From: Acanthopleuribacter pedis | Lineage (GTDB): Bacteria > Acidobacteriota > Holophagae > Acanthopleuribacterales > Acanthopleuribacteraceae | Length of the DNA: 64,000 nucleotides | Assembly: GCF_017377855.1 (NCBI RefSeq) | Contig: NZ_JAFREP010000028.1 | Span: forward strand, 62,001-126,000 | Direction of reading: 5' to 3' | In this document: one piece after another, positions 43,358-52,874 of the stretch | Layout: each line of letters opens with the position of its first letter | How positions within the stretch are numbered: position 1 is the first letter of the stretch | Translations under genes and position numbers: made by a program | The notes under the pieces: model-generated | What the model was told of the DNA's origin: nothing | The model's input: only the letters and a program-made list of their open reading frames with translations | Databases searched by the model: none

Positions 43358-43537
43358 ACCTAAGAGGCGCGATAAGAGCCAGGGATTTTGGCTAAAGATC
43401 TGGAGCGAAATGGCTTGAAAAAAGCGGACCGGGGTCGCGCACGATGCGCACCCACTGGGTGCGGTGCGTATTTTTTCAGGCCGTTGCAGCCCAGAGGTTT
43501 AGCTAAAATCCCCGCGTCAGCGCTTCTTTAGGTTAAA
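43354..43537. repeat. Structured ~180-bp repeat, copy B
   Basis: 184 bp, the same layout as 32678-32856. TTAAACCTAAGAGGCGC opens it and GCGCTTCTTTAGGTTAAA closes it; GATTTTGGCTAAA pairs with TTTAGCTAAAATC; inner hairpins GCGCA/TGCGC and GCACCCA/TGGGTGC are perfect. Relative to copy A, changed bases often keep pairing. The stop codons of both convergent neighbours (chaC and the peroxiredoxin-like gene) are formed by its terminal TTAA. Confidence 0.85.
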
Positions 43538-44117
43538 CCGAGGTACTCATCTCCAGGTTATAGGCCGTCGCCGCCTCCTTCATGGTGGTTGGCAACTGCT
43601 GCAGCGCGGGATGATCGCCCGCGTGGCGAAAGGCGTGTAGCCAGGCGATGCGCGAGCCCTCAATAAGGAAGATGCCGGGCATCATCCAGGGATCACCGAT
43701 CACCTTTCCCGGTCGAAACCCTTTACTGATGGCGCGTATACCGGAGGCCCACACGCGCGCGCCGAACATTTGCGAGAAGGAACCGCGCTTGAGGTGGAAC
43801 CCTTTGTAAAAGGTGGTCGACAGATCGGCAATAGCCCGAGCAGTCGGCCATTTTTTTTGGAAAAACTGTTCTCCCTGTTCGGTAGTGCCTTGATAGAAAA
43901 TGATGACCGGCGGAAAATCACTTCTTTGTTCCGTGGTCAGACGCAATTCATCGACCAACTGGCGACAAAAAACACAGCCCAAATGCCGTAAAAAAACCGC
44001 GTAGGTGGGTTCCGCGCCAAGTTCATCGGCAAAGGTGGGACCTTTGATGTTAATCCCCGCAACGGGATGGCGAAGAACTTCCTCAGGAATGGTGCCGGCA
44101 CATTTACTGTAGTCCAT
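43533..44117 (-). CDS. Peroxiredoxin-like (AhpC/TSA_2, SelL-related) protein
   Basis: 194 residues from ATG 44117 (GGAG 6 bases upstream). A thioredoxin fold with a C-x-x-C motif in RHLGCVFCRQLVDEL, then VIIFYQGTTEQGEQFF and PGIFLIEGSRIAWLH, matches the AhpC_TSA_2/SelL-related redox family. A cytoplasmic thiol-redox role is likely. It converges on chaC across repeat copy B; a thiol theme is shared but they are not co-transcribed. Confidence 0.8.
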   Translation of the reverse strand: MDYSKCAGTIPEEVLRHPVAGINIKGPTFADELGAEPTYAVFLRHLGCVFCRQLVDELRLTTEQRSDFPPVIIFYQGTTEQGEQFFQKKWPTARAIADLSTTFYKGFHLKRGSFSQMFGARVWASGIRAISKGFRPGKVIGDPWMMPGIFLIEGSRIAWLHAFRHAGDHPALQQLPTTMKEAATAYNLEMSTSV

Positions 44118-44345
44118 AAGCAACTCCATCGAACACGGGGCGGTTTTGGTGCATTCATTATATAAAAGGCGGAGGAGTGTCCATCATCCCATCCAGCGGC
44201 CGATGATTCAACCCCAACCCTTCGGCTTTGTTTTCATTTCACGAACAATACGTTCCTTCTTCGCTGTATTGTCTCCTCAAGCCCACGAGTGTAGTTTAAA
44301 GCCATCAACACGGGGCGGCCGAAACCGCCCACCAGGGAGGAACAC

Positions 44346-45047
44346 ATGATTACCGTTCGCAAAGCTGAAGACCGCGGTCCCAGCAAACTCAACTGGCTCG
44401 ACTCCAAACACACGTTTTCCTTCGCGGGTTACTTCGACCCCAACCACATGGGTTTTGAATCGCTGCGGGTCATCAACGACGACCGCGTCACGCCGGGCGC
44501 CGGTTTCGGCACCCATCCGCACAACAACATGGAAATCATCACCTATGTTCTCTACGGCGCCTTGGAGCACAAGGACAGCATGGGCAACGGTTCGATAATT
44601 CGTCCGGGAGACATCCAACGCATGAGTGCCGGAACCGGGGTGTTGCACAGCGAATACAACCACAGCAAAACCAAGGGTGTGCACTTCCTGCAGATTTGGA
44701 TTTTGCCGGAGAAAAACGGCATTCAGCCCTCCTACGACCAAAAGTTTTTTGGCGAAGAAAGCAAACGCGGCCGGTTGGCCTTGCTGGCCTCCCGCGAGGC
44801 ACGCGGCGAATCCATCGCACTGAACCAAGACGCCGACCTGTACGCGGGATTGTTCGACGGCGAGGAGCAGGCAACCCACAAATTCGCGCCTGGCCGTTCC
44901 GGCTGGTTACACGTGGCGCGCGGCGAGGTCACGCTCAACGACGGCATGCACCTCAAAGCCGGCGACGGTGTCGCCATTCGCAACGAAACCAGCATCAACC
45001 TGAGCCAAGGCAAAAACGCCGAAGTTTTGCTTTTTGATCTCGCTTAA
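44346..45047 (+). CDS. Pirin family protein
   Basis: 233 residues, a bicupin. The N-terminal cupin has the metal ligands HPHNNMEIITYV and, later, GVLHSEYNHS; the N-terminus ITVRKAEDRGPSKLNWLDSKHTFSF is typical of YhhW/pirin, some of which have quercetinase activity. Good ribosome-binding site (GGAGG). It is followed by a strong bidirectional terminator. Confidence 0.9.
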   Translation: MITVRKAEDRGPSKLNWLDSKHTFSFAGYFDPNHMGFESLRVINDDRVTPGAGFGTHPHNNMEIITYVLYGALEHKDSMGNGSIIRPGDIQRMSAGTGVLHSEYNHSKTKGVHFLQIWILPEKNGIQPSYDQKFFGEESKRGRLALLASREARGESIALNQDADLYAGLFDGEEQATHKFAPGRSGWLHVARGEVTLNDGMHLKAGDGVAIRNETSINLSQGKNAEVLLFDLA

Positions 45048-45060
45048 CAAAGATCACCTA

Positions 45061-45098
45061 CCAAAAAAGGCCTCGCATCCGTGCGAGGCCTTTTTTGG
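45061..45098. terminator. Bidirectional Rho-independent terminator
   Basis: CCAAAAAAGGCCTCGCA (45061-45077), loop TCCG, and the exact complement TGCGAGGCCTTTTTTGG (45082-45098): 17 perfect pairs with A- and T-runs, so it can work on both strands. It ends the pirin transcript. The remaining bases to 45366 contain nothing I recognise. Confidence 0.93.
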
Positions 45099-45366
45099 TT
45101 TACCGACTTGCTTGGACATGGAAAACAAACGGCCAAAAAATCGTACTTCGCAACCTTACTCAAAGGAACATCTGCCGATTGCTCCGCCGTCACAAACAAC
45201 CCTGGCGCACATGGCAACGTTCGTGCACCCAAACCACGCAATGTCACCGAAGGGTTCCATTCAGCAAAAAGGGGTTGAATCGATGCGAATCAACCACCTT
45301 CTCACGTGGGATGGATCATCGTAGGCGCCTTTCAGGTAACCAAAAGGCCCAACCCAGGGAAATACC

Positions 45367-46755
45367 CTAATCGGCACCAAGCGGTTTGGCGAGGACCGGT
45401 TCAACACCCCTATCCGCCAAAGGCGACGGATTTTCAAATTGTGCACGTCGTTCCAACGCCGCACGCATAACCCGCGCTTCTTTTTCCTCGTTTTCTTCAG
45501 AGAAACGAATCAGCGGGCCGGCAAGTGCCAAAACAACAATCACCATACCCATAATTGAAAACGCCTCGGAATAAGACAAAGACTCGCTTCGCAACAGGAA
45601 ACCGGCGAGGACCGCGCCGGCATTACCGCCCGCGCCAACCAGGCCGGCAACCAAGCCAAGCGACTTGCGGTTGATAAAGGGAACCACGGAAAAGGTAGCC
45701 CCTTCCGCCATTTGCACGAACAAGCTAAACACCAGCATGGTCATCACCGCCAACGGAAGCAGGTCCATTCGCGAAAAAACCATGAGAATCAGGCCTTCGA
45801 TCATCAGGACAATCCATAAAAACCTGACGCGCCCTTTTAAACCATAGTGAATCCCTGCTTTGTCGGCCAGAAAGCCGCCAAGACTGCGGGCAAAAATATT
45901 CATCAGCCCGAAGAGACCCGCGATCATCCCGGCATGAACCAAACTCAACGAAAACCGGTCGGCGTAATAAAGCGCGGCCACATTGTTGATGGTGAGTTCA
46001 ATACCGAAACAGGCCCCGTAAAACAAAAACAACAACCAAACGCGGTAATCCCGACCTACTTCCATCAAGTCATGCCAAGAAAATTTTGGTTTTTCCTCAT
46101 CGGAAAGGTCGAGTTCGTCGACATTCCCCTCTGGATAATCTTTGGTGAAAAAGAAATAGGCCACCGCACAAACCAATAAGGCAACCCCGGGAACGATCAT
46201 ACTGAGCCGCCACGCCATAAACGAGGTAAAACCCGCGTCGATAAACATTTCGTAAATACGCGGCATCACCATCAAGGTCACGCCGCCGCCGAGATTGCCC
46301 CAGCCCGCGGTCGTTGCATTGGCTGTACCAACCACATTCGGCGCGAACATCACGCTGGTGTGGTACTGGGTGATGACGAAGCCTGCACCGATGGCCCCAA
46401 TCAGAAGACGAAAAACCAGAAAGGTTTCGTAATCTTGCGAGAGTCCAATACCCATGACCAACAATGCGCCAACCGACAACAGGCCTACGTACACGCGACG
46501 GGGACCGAATCGATCACAAACCCATCCCAGAGCCACACGAACAAACACGGTCATGGCCACGGAAGCAATAATGATGTTTCCGATTTGGGATTTACTAAGA
46601 CTGAATTCATCGCGAATGACGACCATCAAGGGCGCAATCCCGAACCACCCAAAAAAACACATAAAAAAGGACAACCAGGTCAGATGAAAGGTACGCATCG
46701 GAACGGTTTTCAGGTCTAAGAAATCAATTTTGACAGCTTTTTTGCTTACATCCAT
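45367..46755 (-). CDS. Nitrate/nitrite transporter (NarK/NasA, MFS)
   Basis: 462 residues from ATG 46755 (GGGAGA upstream; longer starts lack one). Twelve transmembrane helices. The nitrate-porter signatures are visible: FGIAPLMVVIRDE with GWFG in helix 1, and AGWGNLGGGVTLMVMPRIYE (in part) in helix 5. Divergent from nirB-nirD-nasA, so it supplies nitrate for assimilation. Confidence 0.9.
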   Translation of the reverse strand: MDVSKKAVKIDFLDLKTVPMRTFHLTWLSFFMCFFGWFGIAPLMVVIRDEFSLSKSQIGNIIIASVAMTVFVRVALGWVCDRFGPRRVYVGLLSVGALLVMGIGLSQDYETFLVFRLLIGAIGAGFVITQYHTSVMFAPNVVGTANATTAGWGNLGGGVTLMVMPRIYEMFIDAGFTSFMAWRLSMIVPGVALLVCAVAYFFFTKDYPEGNVDELDLSDEEKPKFSWHDLMEVGRDYRVWLLFLFYGACFGIELTINNVAALYYADRFSLSLVHAGMIAGLFGLMNIFARSLGGFLADKAGIHYGLKGRVRFLWIVLMIEGLILMVFSRMDLLPLAVMTMLVFSLFVQMAEGATFSVVPFINRKSLGLVAGLVGAGGNAGAVLAGFLLRSESLSYSEAFSIMGMVIVVLALAGPLIRFSEENEEKEARVMRAALERRAQFENPSPLADRGVEPVLAKPLGAD

Positions 46756-47121
46756 TTCGGTTTCTCCCATTTCAAGCATGAATTTGATCTAAGTGGGTTC
46801 ATCCTGGTCGTGGGACGGTTATCAGAAGAACAACATCTATGCCATCGCGCGGCATTTCTTCAGAAGACCTCAGCATTCATCAAACTAAACACATCTATAA
46901 ACAGGACTTACACCACCCAATCAAACATAGCCTCGGGCCGAAAACAGAATCTCAAGCCGGGAAGGTACGGTAGATTTCCTCCCAGACCCGGCCGCGATCC
47001 TACACATAGGTGGTTTTGGTTCATAAGTAGGCACGGTGCGGCATGACGTATACAAATCACCAAAACACAAATCCTTAAACACAACAAAACAAACAATTTA
47101 CAAACTTATATGCAAATATAT

Positions 47122-47175
47122 CTACATATATGTAGGCATTTATTCTTTTTCCTACATCCTGGTAGGAAAAAGAAT
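47122..47175. promoter_or_regulatory. Paired CTAC-N6-GTAG palindromes before nirB
   Basis: CTAC-ATATAT-GTAG (47122-47135) and CTAC-ATCCTG-GTAG (47152-47165) are exactly 30 bp apart, about three helical turns. The second is nested in a 14-bp perfect stem (ATTCTTTTTCCTAC, 47142-47155, with 47162-47175). They may be operator sites for a dimeric regulator or, as RNA, two six-base-loop hairpins such as ANTAR antiterminators bind, though the ANTAR G4 loop base is missing. The rest of 46756-47324 is AT-rich with no gene. Confidence 0.55.
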
Positions 47176-47324
47176 CAAACGGCCCAAGCCAACCGCCGAC
47201 CGTCGAACCAAACTACATGTTAAACAGTTCATTTTATTCAACTTATGTAAACCGAAAAACAACTTGGCACCCGCCCTGCAAAAGGTTCGGCGTCCTAACA
47301 GCGTTAATCTAGCGGGTGAGGATC

Positions 47325-49787
47325 ATGGCAAAAAAAGAAAAACTCGTCCTAATAGGGAACGGCCCGGCGAATATAAAAGCGCTGGAGCACTTGCTGGCGC
47401 TTGCACCTGACCGTTATGACATTCGCATTTTTGGCGCGGAACAGCACGCCCCCTACGACCGTGTTCAACTGTCGGCGGTTTTGGCCGCGGAAAAAACCAA
47501 GGAAGCGATCAGGCTTCAAGAGCCGGCTTGGTTTGATCAGCATAAAATCACCATGCACCTTGGTACCCGAATCGCGGATGTCGACCGTGTGCGCCGATTG
47601 GTTTTCGACGAAAATCAAAGGTCCTATGCGTATGATCGATTGCTTTTAGGCTGCGGCTCAAACCCCATCATGCTTGATTTACCGGGAAAGGACCTCGGAG
47701 GCGTCTTGCCTTTCCGAACACTAACCGACATCGAGCGCATGCTGGCTTCCCCGGTTGCAGGCCGGAAGGCGGTTGTCATCGGCGGCGGTTTGCTCGGCTT
47801 GGAGGCCGCCCACGGGCTGGAAATTCAGGGGTTTGACGTTACCCTGGTGCATTTATGTGAAACCTTGATGGAAATGCAATTGGACCCGGTTGCCGGAGCG
47901 ATGTTGCGCGGCGCAATGGAATCCAGAAAGATCAAGGTACTTACGCAAGCATCAACCACGGAAGTGCTGCATGACGGGCAAGGCCGCGTCGCCGGGATTC
48001 GCCTTAAAGACGGCCGTCAGGTTCCAGCCGACCTGGTGGTCATGTCGGTCGGGATTCGCCCCAATATCGAGCTCGCTCAAAAAATCGGCCTGGCCTGCAA
48101 GCGCGGGATCCTTGTCGATGATTACATGGGCACCTCGGATCCCCACATTGACGCCCTGGGCGAGTGCGCCGAACATCGCGGAAAAACCTTTGGCTTGGTT
48201 GCCCCCCTGTTCGAAATGGGAAAGGTATGGGCAGGCGCGATAACCCAACATCCCGACGCCAAACCGTTCGAAGGCACCACAACCGCGACCCGTCTGAAAG
48301 TTTCCGGGATTGATCTGTTTTCCATGGGACGCTTCAACGGCGGGCCGGAATGCGAGGAGTTGGTGCTGCGCGACAGCTCGCTCGGCATTTACAAGAAACT
48401 GGTTCTCAAGAAAAACACCATCGTGGGTGGAATCCTTTACGGCGATGTTTTCGACGCGGCTTGGTACCGGCAACTGATGTTGGAAAAACGCGATATCGGT
48501 CCCATCCGTGACGCTTTGCTGTTCGGCCCTTCGTTTGCGCAGGAAGGCGCGGACACGGTTAACCCCATGGCGGCGATGCCGGCGGAAATGGAAGTGTGCG
48601 GTTGTAACGGGGTTTGCAAAGGAAGCATTGAAAAAACCATCCTCGAGAAAGGCCTCACCTCTCTCGACGAGGTCCGTGCGCACACCAAAGCTTCGGCCTC
48701 ATGTGGCAGCTGCACACCCCAGGTCAGCCAAATTCTGGAATGGGTTCTGGGCGAGGATGCCGCGACGAAGGCGCCGGCCGTCGAAACTTTATGCGGCTGC
48801 ACCAGCCTAAGTCAGGACGCGATCAGACAACGATTGACCGAGCTGGAACCGATGGGCATGAGCGAAGCCATGGCGGCCCTGGGCTGGAACACCTTGGACG
48901 GCTGTAAAAAATGCCGCCCCGCCCTTAATTACTTCTTGCTGTGCGCCTTTCCCGACGCCTACCGCGACGATATTCGCTCGCGTTTTGTCAACGAACGCGT
49001 CCATGCCAACATCCAAAAAGACGGTACTTTTTCCGTCGTCCCCAGGATCTTCGGTGGGATGACCAACCCCGACCAACTTCGCGCCATTGCCGACGTCGCC
49101 GATAAATTTTCCATCCCCACGGTCAAAATTACCGGCGGTCAGCGGATCGATCTCCTCGGCGTGGCCAAACAGGACCTACCCGCGGTTTGGGCCGACCTCA
49201 ACGCGGCCGGTATGGTTTCGGGTCACGCCTATGGCAAAGCGGTTCGGACGGTAAAAACCTGTGTCGGGTCCGAGTGGTGCCGTTTCGGCGTCCAAGACTC
49301 AACGGGGATGGGCGTCGCCTTGGAACACCAAACCTGGGGCTCCTGGACACCCCACAAGGTCAAACTCGCCGTATCCGGCTGCCCGCGCAATTGTGCCGAG
49401 GCCACCATCAAGGATATCGGGGTGGTCGCGGTGGATTCCGGTTGGGAAATTTACGTGGGCGGAAACGGCGGCATGAAGGTCCGCGTGGCCGATTTCCTGG
49501 TAAAGGCGGCTACCCCTGAAGCGGTGATGGAAACCTGCTGCGCTTTTCTCCAACTGTATCGTGAAGAAGCGCGTTATTTGGAACGAACCGCGCCTTGGAT
49601 TGAGCGGGTCGGCATGCCTTATGTAACCGAACGGATTGTTTCCGACGCCGCCGGTCGCGCCGCGTTATTTCAGCGATTCCGCGAAACACTGGACCAAACC
49701 GACCCATGGTCCAAGCAGGGCGTTACCGCCGAGGCACCCGGTGAATTTCGTCCGGTAGAGGCCACGCCCTATCCTATGAATGTTTAG
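47325..49787 (+). CDS. nirB: Assimilatory nitrite reductase, large subunit
   Basis: 820 residues from ATG 47325 (GAGG upstream). Order: FAD/NAD(P)H oxidoreductase module (LVLIGNGPANIKALEHL; VIGGGLLGLEAAHGL), two BFD-like [2Fe-2S] clusters (CGCNGVCKG...CGSCTP; CGCTSL...CKKC), then the siroheme/[4Fe-4S] module with C in GSEWCRFG and SGCPRNC. It reduces nitrite to ammonium with NAD(P)H in the cytoplasm. First gene of nirB-nirD-nasA. Confidence 0.95.
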   Translation: MAKKEKLVLIGNGPANIKALEHLLALAPDRYDIRIFGAEQHAPYDRVQLSAVLAAEKTKEAIRLQEPAWFDQHKITMHLGTRIADVDRVRRLVFDENQRSYAYDRLLLGCGSNPIMLDLPGKDLGGVLPFRTLTDIERMLASPVAGRKAVVIGGGLLGLEAAHGLEIQGFDVTLVHLCETLMEMQLDPVAGAMLRGAMESRKIKVLTQASTTEVLHDGQGRVAGIRLKDGRQVPADLVVMSVGIRPNIELAQKIGLACKRGILVDDYMGTSDPHIDALGECAEHRGKTFGLVAPLFEMGKVWAGAITQHPDAKPFEGTTTATRLKVSGIDLFSMGRFNGGPECEELVLRDSSLGIYKKLVLKKNTIVGGILYGDVFDAAWYRQLMLEKRDIGPIRDALLFGPSFAQEGADTVNPMAAMPAEMEVCGCNGVCKGSIEKTILEKGLTSLDEVRAHTKASASCGSCTPQVSQILEWVLGEDAATKAPAVETLCGCTSLSQDAIRQRLTELEPMGMSEAMAALGWNTLDGCKKCRPALNYFLLCAFPDAYRDDIRSRFVNERVHANIQKDGTFSVVPRIFGGMTNPDQLRAIADVADKFSIPTVKITGGQRIDLLGVAKQDLPAVWADLNAAGMVSGHAYGKAVRTVKTCVGSEWCRFGVQDSTGMGVALEHQTWGSWTPHKVKLAVSGCPRNCAEATIKDIGVVAVDSGWEIYVGGNGGMKVRVADFLVKAATPEAVMETCCAFLQLYREEARYLERTAPWIERVGMPYVTERIVSDAAGRAALFQRFRETLDQTDPWSKQGVTAEAPGEFRPVEATPYPMNV

Positions 49788-49809
49788 AAAAACGGCTGTG
49801 AGGTTCACA

Positions 49810-50166
49810 ATGGTATATTGGTTTTCCTTAGGTAGTTTGGACCATTTTCCCAGGCAAGGCGCCCGTGTTTTAAGCCTTCCTGAAGTAAAAGTCGCTGTCT
49901 TTCGAACCCACGATGACGGTTTGTTCGCCCTCGAAGATCGGTGCCCCCACCGAGGCGGCCCCCTTTCCGAGGGTATGATTCACGGGATGCGGGTTCATTG
50001 CCCGCTCCACGGGCAGGCGGTGGCCTTGGATACCGGCACCATGGTTTACCCTGACGAGGGTTGTGTCCGAACGTTTCCGGTCAAGGTGGTCGACGGGAAT
50101 GTGTTGATTGAATTACCCACGGCCCCGGTTTCTTCGCAAGCAACAACAGCGGTGAGCGCGGTATGA
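49810..50166 (+). CDS. nirD: Nitrite reductase small subunit, Rieske type
   Basis: 118 residues from ATG 49810 (GAGG 6 bases upstream). It keeps complete Rieske ligands, C-P-H in DRCPHRGGPLSEG and C-P-L-H in VHCPLHGQAV, so it probably binds a [2Fe-2S] cluster, unlike cluster-less NirD of enterobacteria. It lies 22 bases after nirB and overlaps nasA as ATGA. Confidence 0.92.
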   Translation: MVYWFSLGSLDHFPRQGARVLSLPEVKVAVFRTHDDGLFALEDRCPHRGGPLSEGMIHGMRVHCPLHGQAVALDTGTMVYPDEGCVRTFPVKVVDGNVLIELPTAPVSSQATTAVSAV

Positions 50167-52634
50167 CCGGGCATCGCCGCACCACATGCGCCTATTGCGG
50201 CGTCGGTTGCGGGTTAATCGTGGAACAGCGGGAAAACGGCCGTGTTCAAGTCGCGGCCGACCCCGACCATCCGGCCAACTTTGGGCGGATCTGCCTAAAA
50301 GGCGCCTCACTGGGGGAAAGCTTGAGCACGGCGCGCCGCGCCACCGTCCCCCGAGTGTTCGGCGAATCCGTGAGCTGGGACCACGCCGCGGCGACCGTCG
50401 CGGATCGATTCCGTGCAACCATTAAAAACCACGGCCCCGAATCAGTGGCATTTTACGTTTCAGGCCAGTTGCTCACCGAGGATTATTACGTCGCCAACAA
50501 ATTGATGAAGGGTTTTATCGGCGCCGCCAACATCGACACCAACTCGCGCTTGTGTATGTCCTCCAGCGTCTCGGCCATGAGCCGCGCATTCGGCTCGGAT
50601 ACGGTGCCCGGCTGTTATGAGGACCTGGAGGCCGCGGATCTGATTGTCTTGGTCGGATCCAACGCGGCCTGGTGTCATCCTGTTTTGTTCCAACGTTTTT
50701 ACGATCCTCACCGAGCGAACAACCCAAACATGGTCGTGATCGACCCGCGGCGAACAGAAACCGCCACGAAGGCCGATCTCCACCTGTCGCTTCGCCCGGG
50801 AAGCGACGCGGCCCTTTTCAACGGTCTGCTTCACCACCTGCGCAAATCCGACAAATTGGATTTCCAATTCTTGGAAGAACATACACGCGGCTTTAGCGCG
50901 ACCCTGACAGCGGCGCAACCTTTTTCCATCCCCCACACAGCGTCCGAATGCGGCGTACCGGAAAAAGATATCGCGCGGTTCTTTAACCTTTTCGCGCGAA
51001 CCCCCAAGGTGGTAACCCTTTTCTCCCAGGGCGTGAACCAATCGAGCAGCGGCACCGACAAAGTAAACGCGGTTCTCAATTGCCACCTTGCCACGGGCCG
51101 AATCGGCAAGCCGGGCATGGGTCCCTTCTCCCTGACCGGCCAGGGCAATGCCATGGGCGGGCGGGAGGTCGGCGGGCTGTCCACCGTTTTGGCGGCCCAT
51201 ATGAGCTTTACCCCGGAAGATTGTGATCGGGTCGAACGCTTCTGGCATGCACCTTCCCTCGCCCGGAAACCTGGACTAAAAGCGGTGGAACTGTTTGAAG
51301 CGATTCATCGCGGGGAGGTGCGCGCCCTCTGGGTGATGTGTACCAACCCGGCGGTCAGTTTACCGAACAGTGAGCGGGTTCACGAAGCCTTGCAGCGAAT
51401 CCCGTTCCTGGTTGTTTCCGAGTGTGAAGCGGAAACCGAAACCACCCGTTTTGCGGATGTCCACCTGCCGGCGCAAACGTGGGGCGAAAAAAACGGAACC
51501 GTCACCAACTCGGAGCGGCGCATTTCCCGTCGGCGCGCCTTTCTAGAGCCGCCCGGCGAGGCGCGACCGGACTGGTGGATCATTAGCAGGGTCGCCTGTG
51601 AAATGGGTTTTATGCAAGCCTTCAGTTACACGGGCCCCGCCGACATTTTTCGCGAGCACGCGGCGCTATCGGGGTTTGAGAACACCACCCGCGATTTTGA
51701 TATCTCGGCTCTCGCGGAACTAAGTAACCGCGAATACGAGGACCTGGCCCCGATCCAGTGGCCGGTGAACGCGCGCTACCCACGCGGCCGCGCGCGGTTG
51801 TTTGAAACGGGCCGTTTTTTCCACAACGATACCCGCGCCCGCATGATTCCTATCCAACCACGCCCCCCGAAAAACCCGGTATGCGATACTTTTCCGTTCG
51901 CCTTAAACACCGGACGGGTGCGCGACCAATGGCACAGTATGAGCCGGACGGGAAAGGTCCCTCGTTTATTTGGACATACGCCTGAACCGATGCTGGCCAT
52001 TCACCCCGAGGATGCCGCGGCAAACGGCTTGGATCAAAACCCTTCGGGTTTGGTCATGGTACGCAGCAAGTGGGGCGGCCTGGTGGCCCGAATCGCCCCG
52101 ACTCGTGACCAACCGCGAGGAACCCTGTTTCTTCCCTTCCACTGGAACGGCCGCTTTGCTCAGGCGGCCCGCGCAAACAGGCTGGTCAATCCCGCGACCG
52201 ATCCTTTATCGGGCCAACCCGAGCTAAAACACACCCCCGTTGCGGTCACCGTTTTGGTGCCGCGATGGTTTGGTTTCTTGCTGACCCAGGAGCAGGAAGT
52301 TCCACCAATCAACGACCTGTGTTACCAGGTCAGTGTTCCGCGCCAAGGTTTTTGGCGCCATGAGTTGGCGGGAACCCGGCCGATTCAGGATTACGCGCGT
52401 TGGCTTGAAAAGCATTGGGGTTTACGGCCCCGCGAGGAAAATTGGCTCGAGTATGCGGTAGGTGGCGGCGGTTCCTATCGTGCGGCGCAAATCGTAGAAG
52501 GCAGGCTGAACACCTGCTTCTATCTGACGGAAAAAGCGGTTTTACCGGATCGCACCTGGCTCGAAACGGTTTTTGCCAAAAAACAACTTGAGGCTCGTGA
52601 ACGCCGTTCACTCTTGGCCGGCAGTTTGATCTAA
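50163..52634 (+). CDS. nasA: Assimilatory nitrate reductase, catalytic subunit
   Basis: 823 residues. An N-terminal [4Fe-4S] site (Cys9, Cys12, Cys16, Cys44 in CAYCGVGCG and GRICLKG) is followed by a molybdopterin oxidoreductase domain; the likely Mo ligand is the Cys in SRLCMSSSVSAM. A molydopterin-dinucleotide-binding domain follows (LNTGRVRDQWHSMSRTGK, in part). A C-terminal extension of about 100 residues resembles that of bacterial Nas proteins. It reduces nitrate to nitrite for NirBD; no Tat signal, so cytoplasmic. Confidence 0.93.
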   Translation: MTGHRRTTCAYCGVGCGLIVEQRENGRVQVAADPDHPANFGRICLKGASLGESLSTARRATVPRVFGESVSWDHAAATVADRFRATIKNHGPESVAFYVSGQLLTEDYYVANKLMKGFIGAANIDTNSRLCMSSSVSAMSRAFGSDTVPGCYEDLEAADLIVLVGSNAAWCHPVLFQRFYDPHRANNPNMVVIDPRRTETATKADLHLSLRPGSDAALFNGLLHHLRKSDKLDFQFLEEHTRGFSATLTAAQPFSIPHTASECGVPEKDIARFFNLFARTPKVVTLFSQGVNQSSSGTDKVNAVLNCHLATGRIGKPGMGPFSLTGQGNAMGGREVGGLSTVLAAHMSFTPEDCDRVERFWHAPSLARKPGLKAVELFEAIHRGEVRALWVMCTNPAVSLPNSERVHEALQRIPFLVVSECEAETETTRFADVHLPAQTWGEKNGTVTNSERRISRRRAFLEPPGEARPDWWIISRVACEMGFMQAFSYTGPADIFREHAALSGFENTTRDFDISALAELSNREYEDLAPIQWPVNARYPRGRARLFETGRFFHNDTRARMIPIQPRPPKNPVCDTFPFALNTGRVRDQWHSMSRTGKVPRLFGHTPEPMLAIHPEDAAANGLDQNPSGLVMVRSKWGGLVARIAPTRDQPRGTLFLPFHWNGRFAQAARANRLVNPATDPLSGQPELKHTPVAVTVLVPRWFGFLLTQEQEVPPINDLCYQVSVPRQGFWRHELAGTRPIQDYARWLEKHWGLRPREENWLEYAVGGGGSYRAAQIVEGRLNTCFYLTEKAVLPDRTWLETVFAKKQLEARERRSLLAGSLI

Positions 52635-52651
52635 GTGGGTCGGGAAGGCCG

Positions 52652-52675
52652 GGGTTCGGTCCATGACCGGAACCC
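52652..52675 (+). terminator. Hairpin after nasA
   Basis: GGGTTCGGTC (52652-52661) pairs with GACCGGAACCC (52665-52675) with one bulged base around loop CAT; a T-tract comes only some 30 bases later. A second short hairpin AAAGGGA/TCCCTTT is at 52790-52810. Both are weak terminators. Confidence 0.5.
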
Positions 52676-52874
52676 GTGTCTTCCCACTCCCCTTCAGCCT
52701 CTTTTTTTCGTCGATCAAACAATACAAACAGTCATCGTTGGTGGGACTGCCGAGCACCCCTTATCGTCTGACGGCCCAATCTGGTCACGAAAGGGATCGC
52801 AGGTCCCTTTAGCTTAAATTGAGCGATTCTGGCGGCGCACTTGCCCAATCTGTTGGGCTGCAAGGTGCCGTAAA

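Noticed and set aside
47142..47175. A terminator or attenuator before nirB
   Set aside because: The 14-bp stem is perfect but its T-run is on the 5' arm and no T-run follows on the plus strand.
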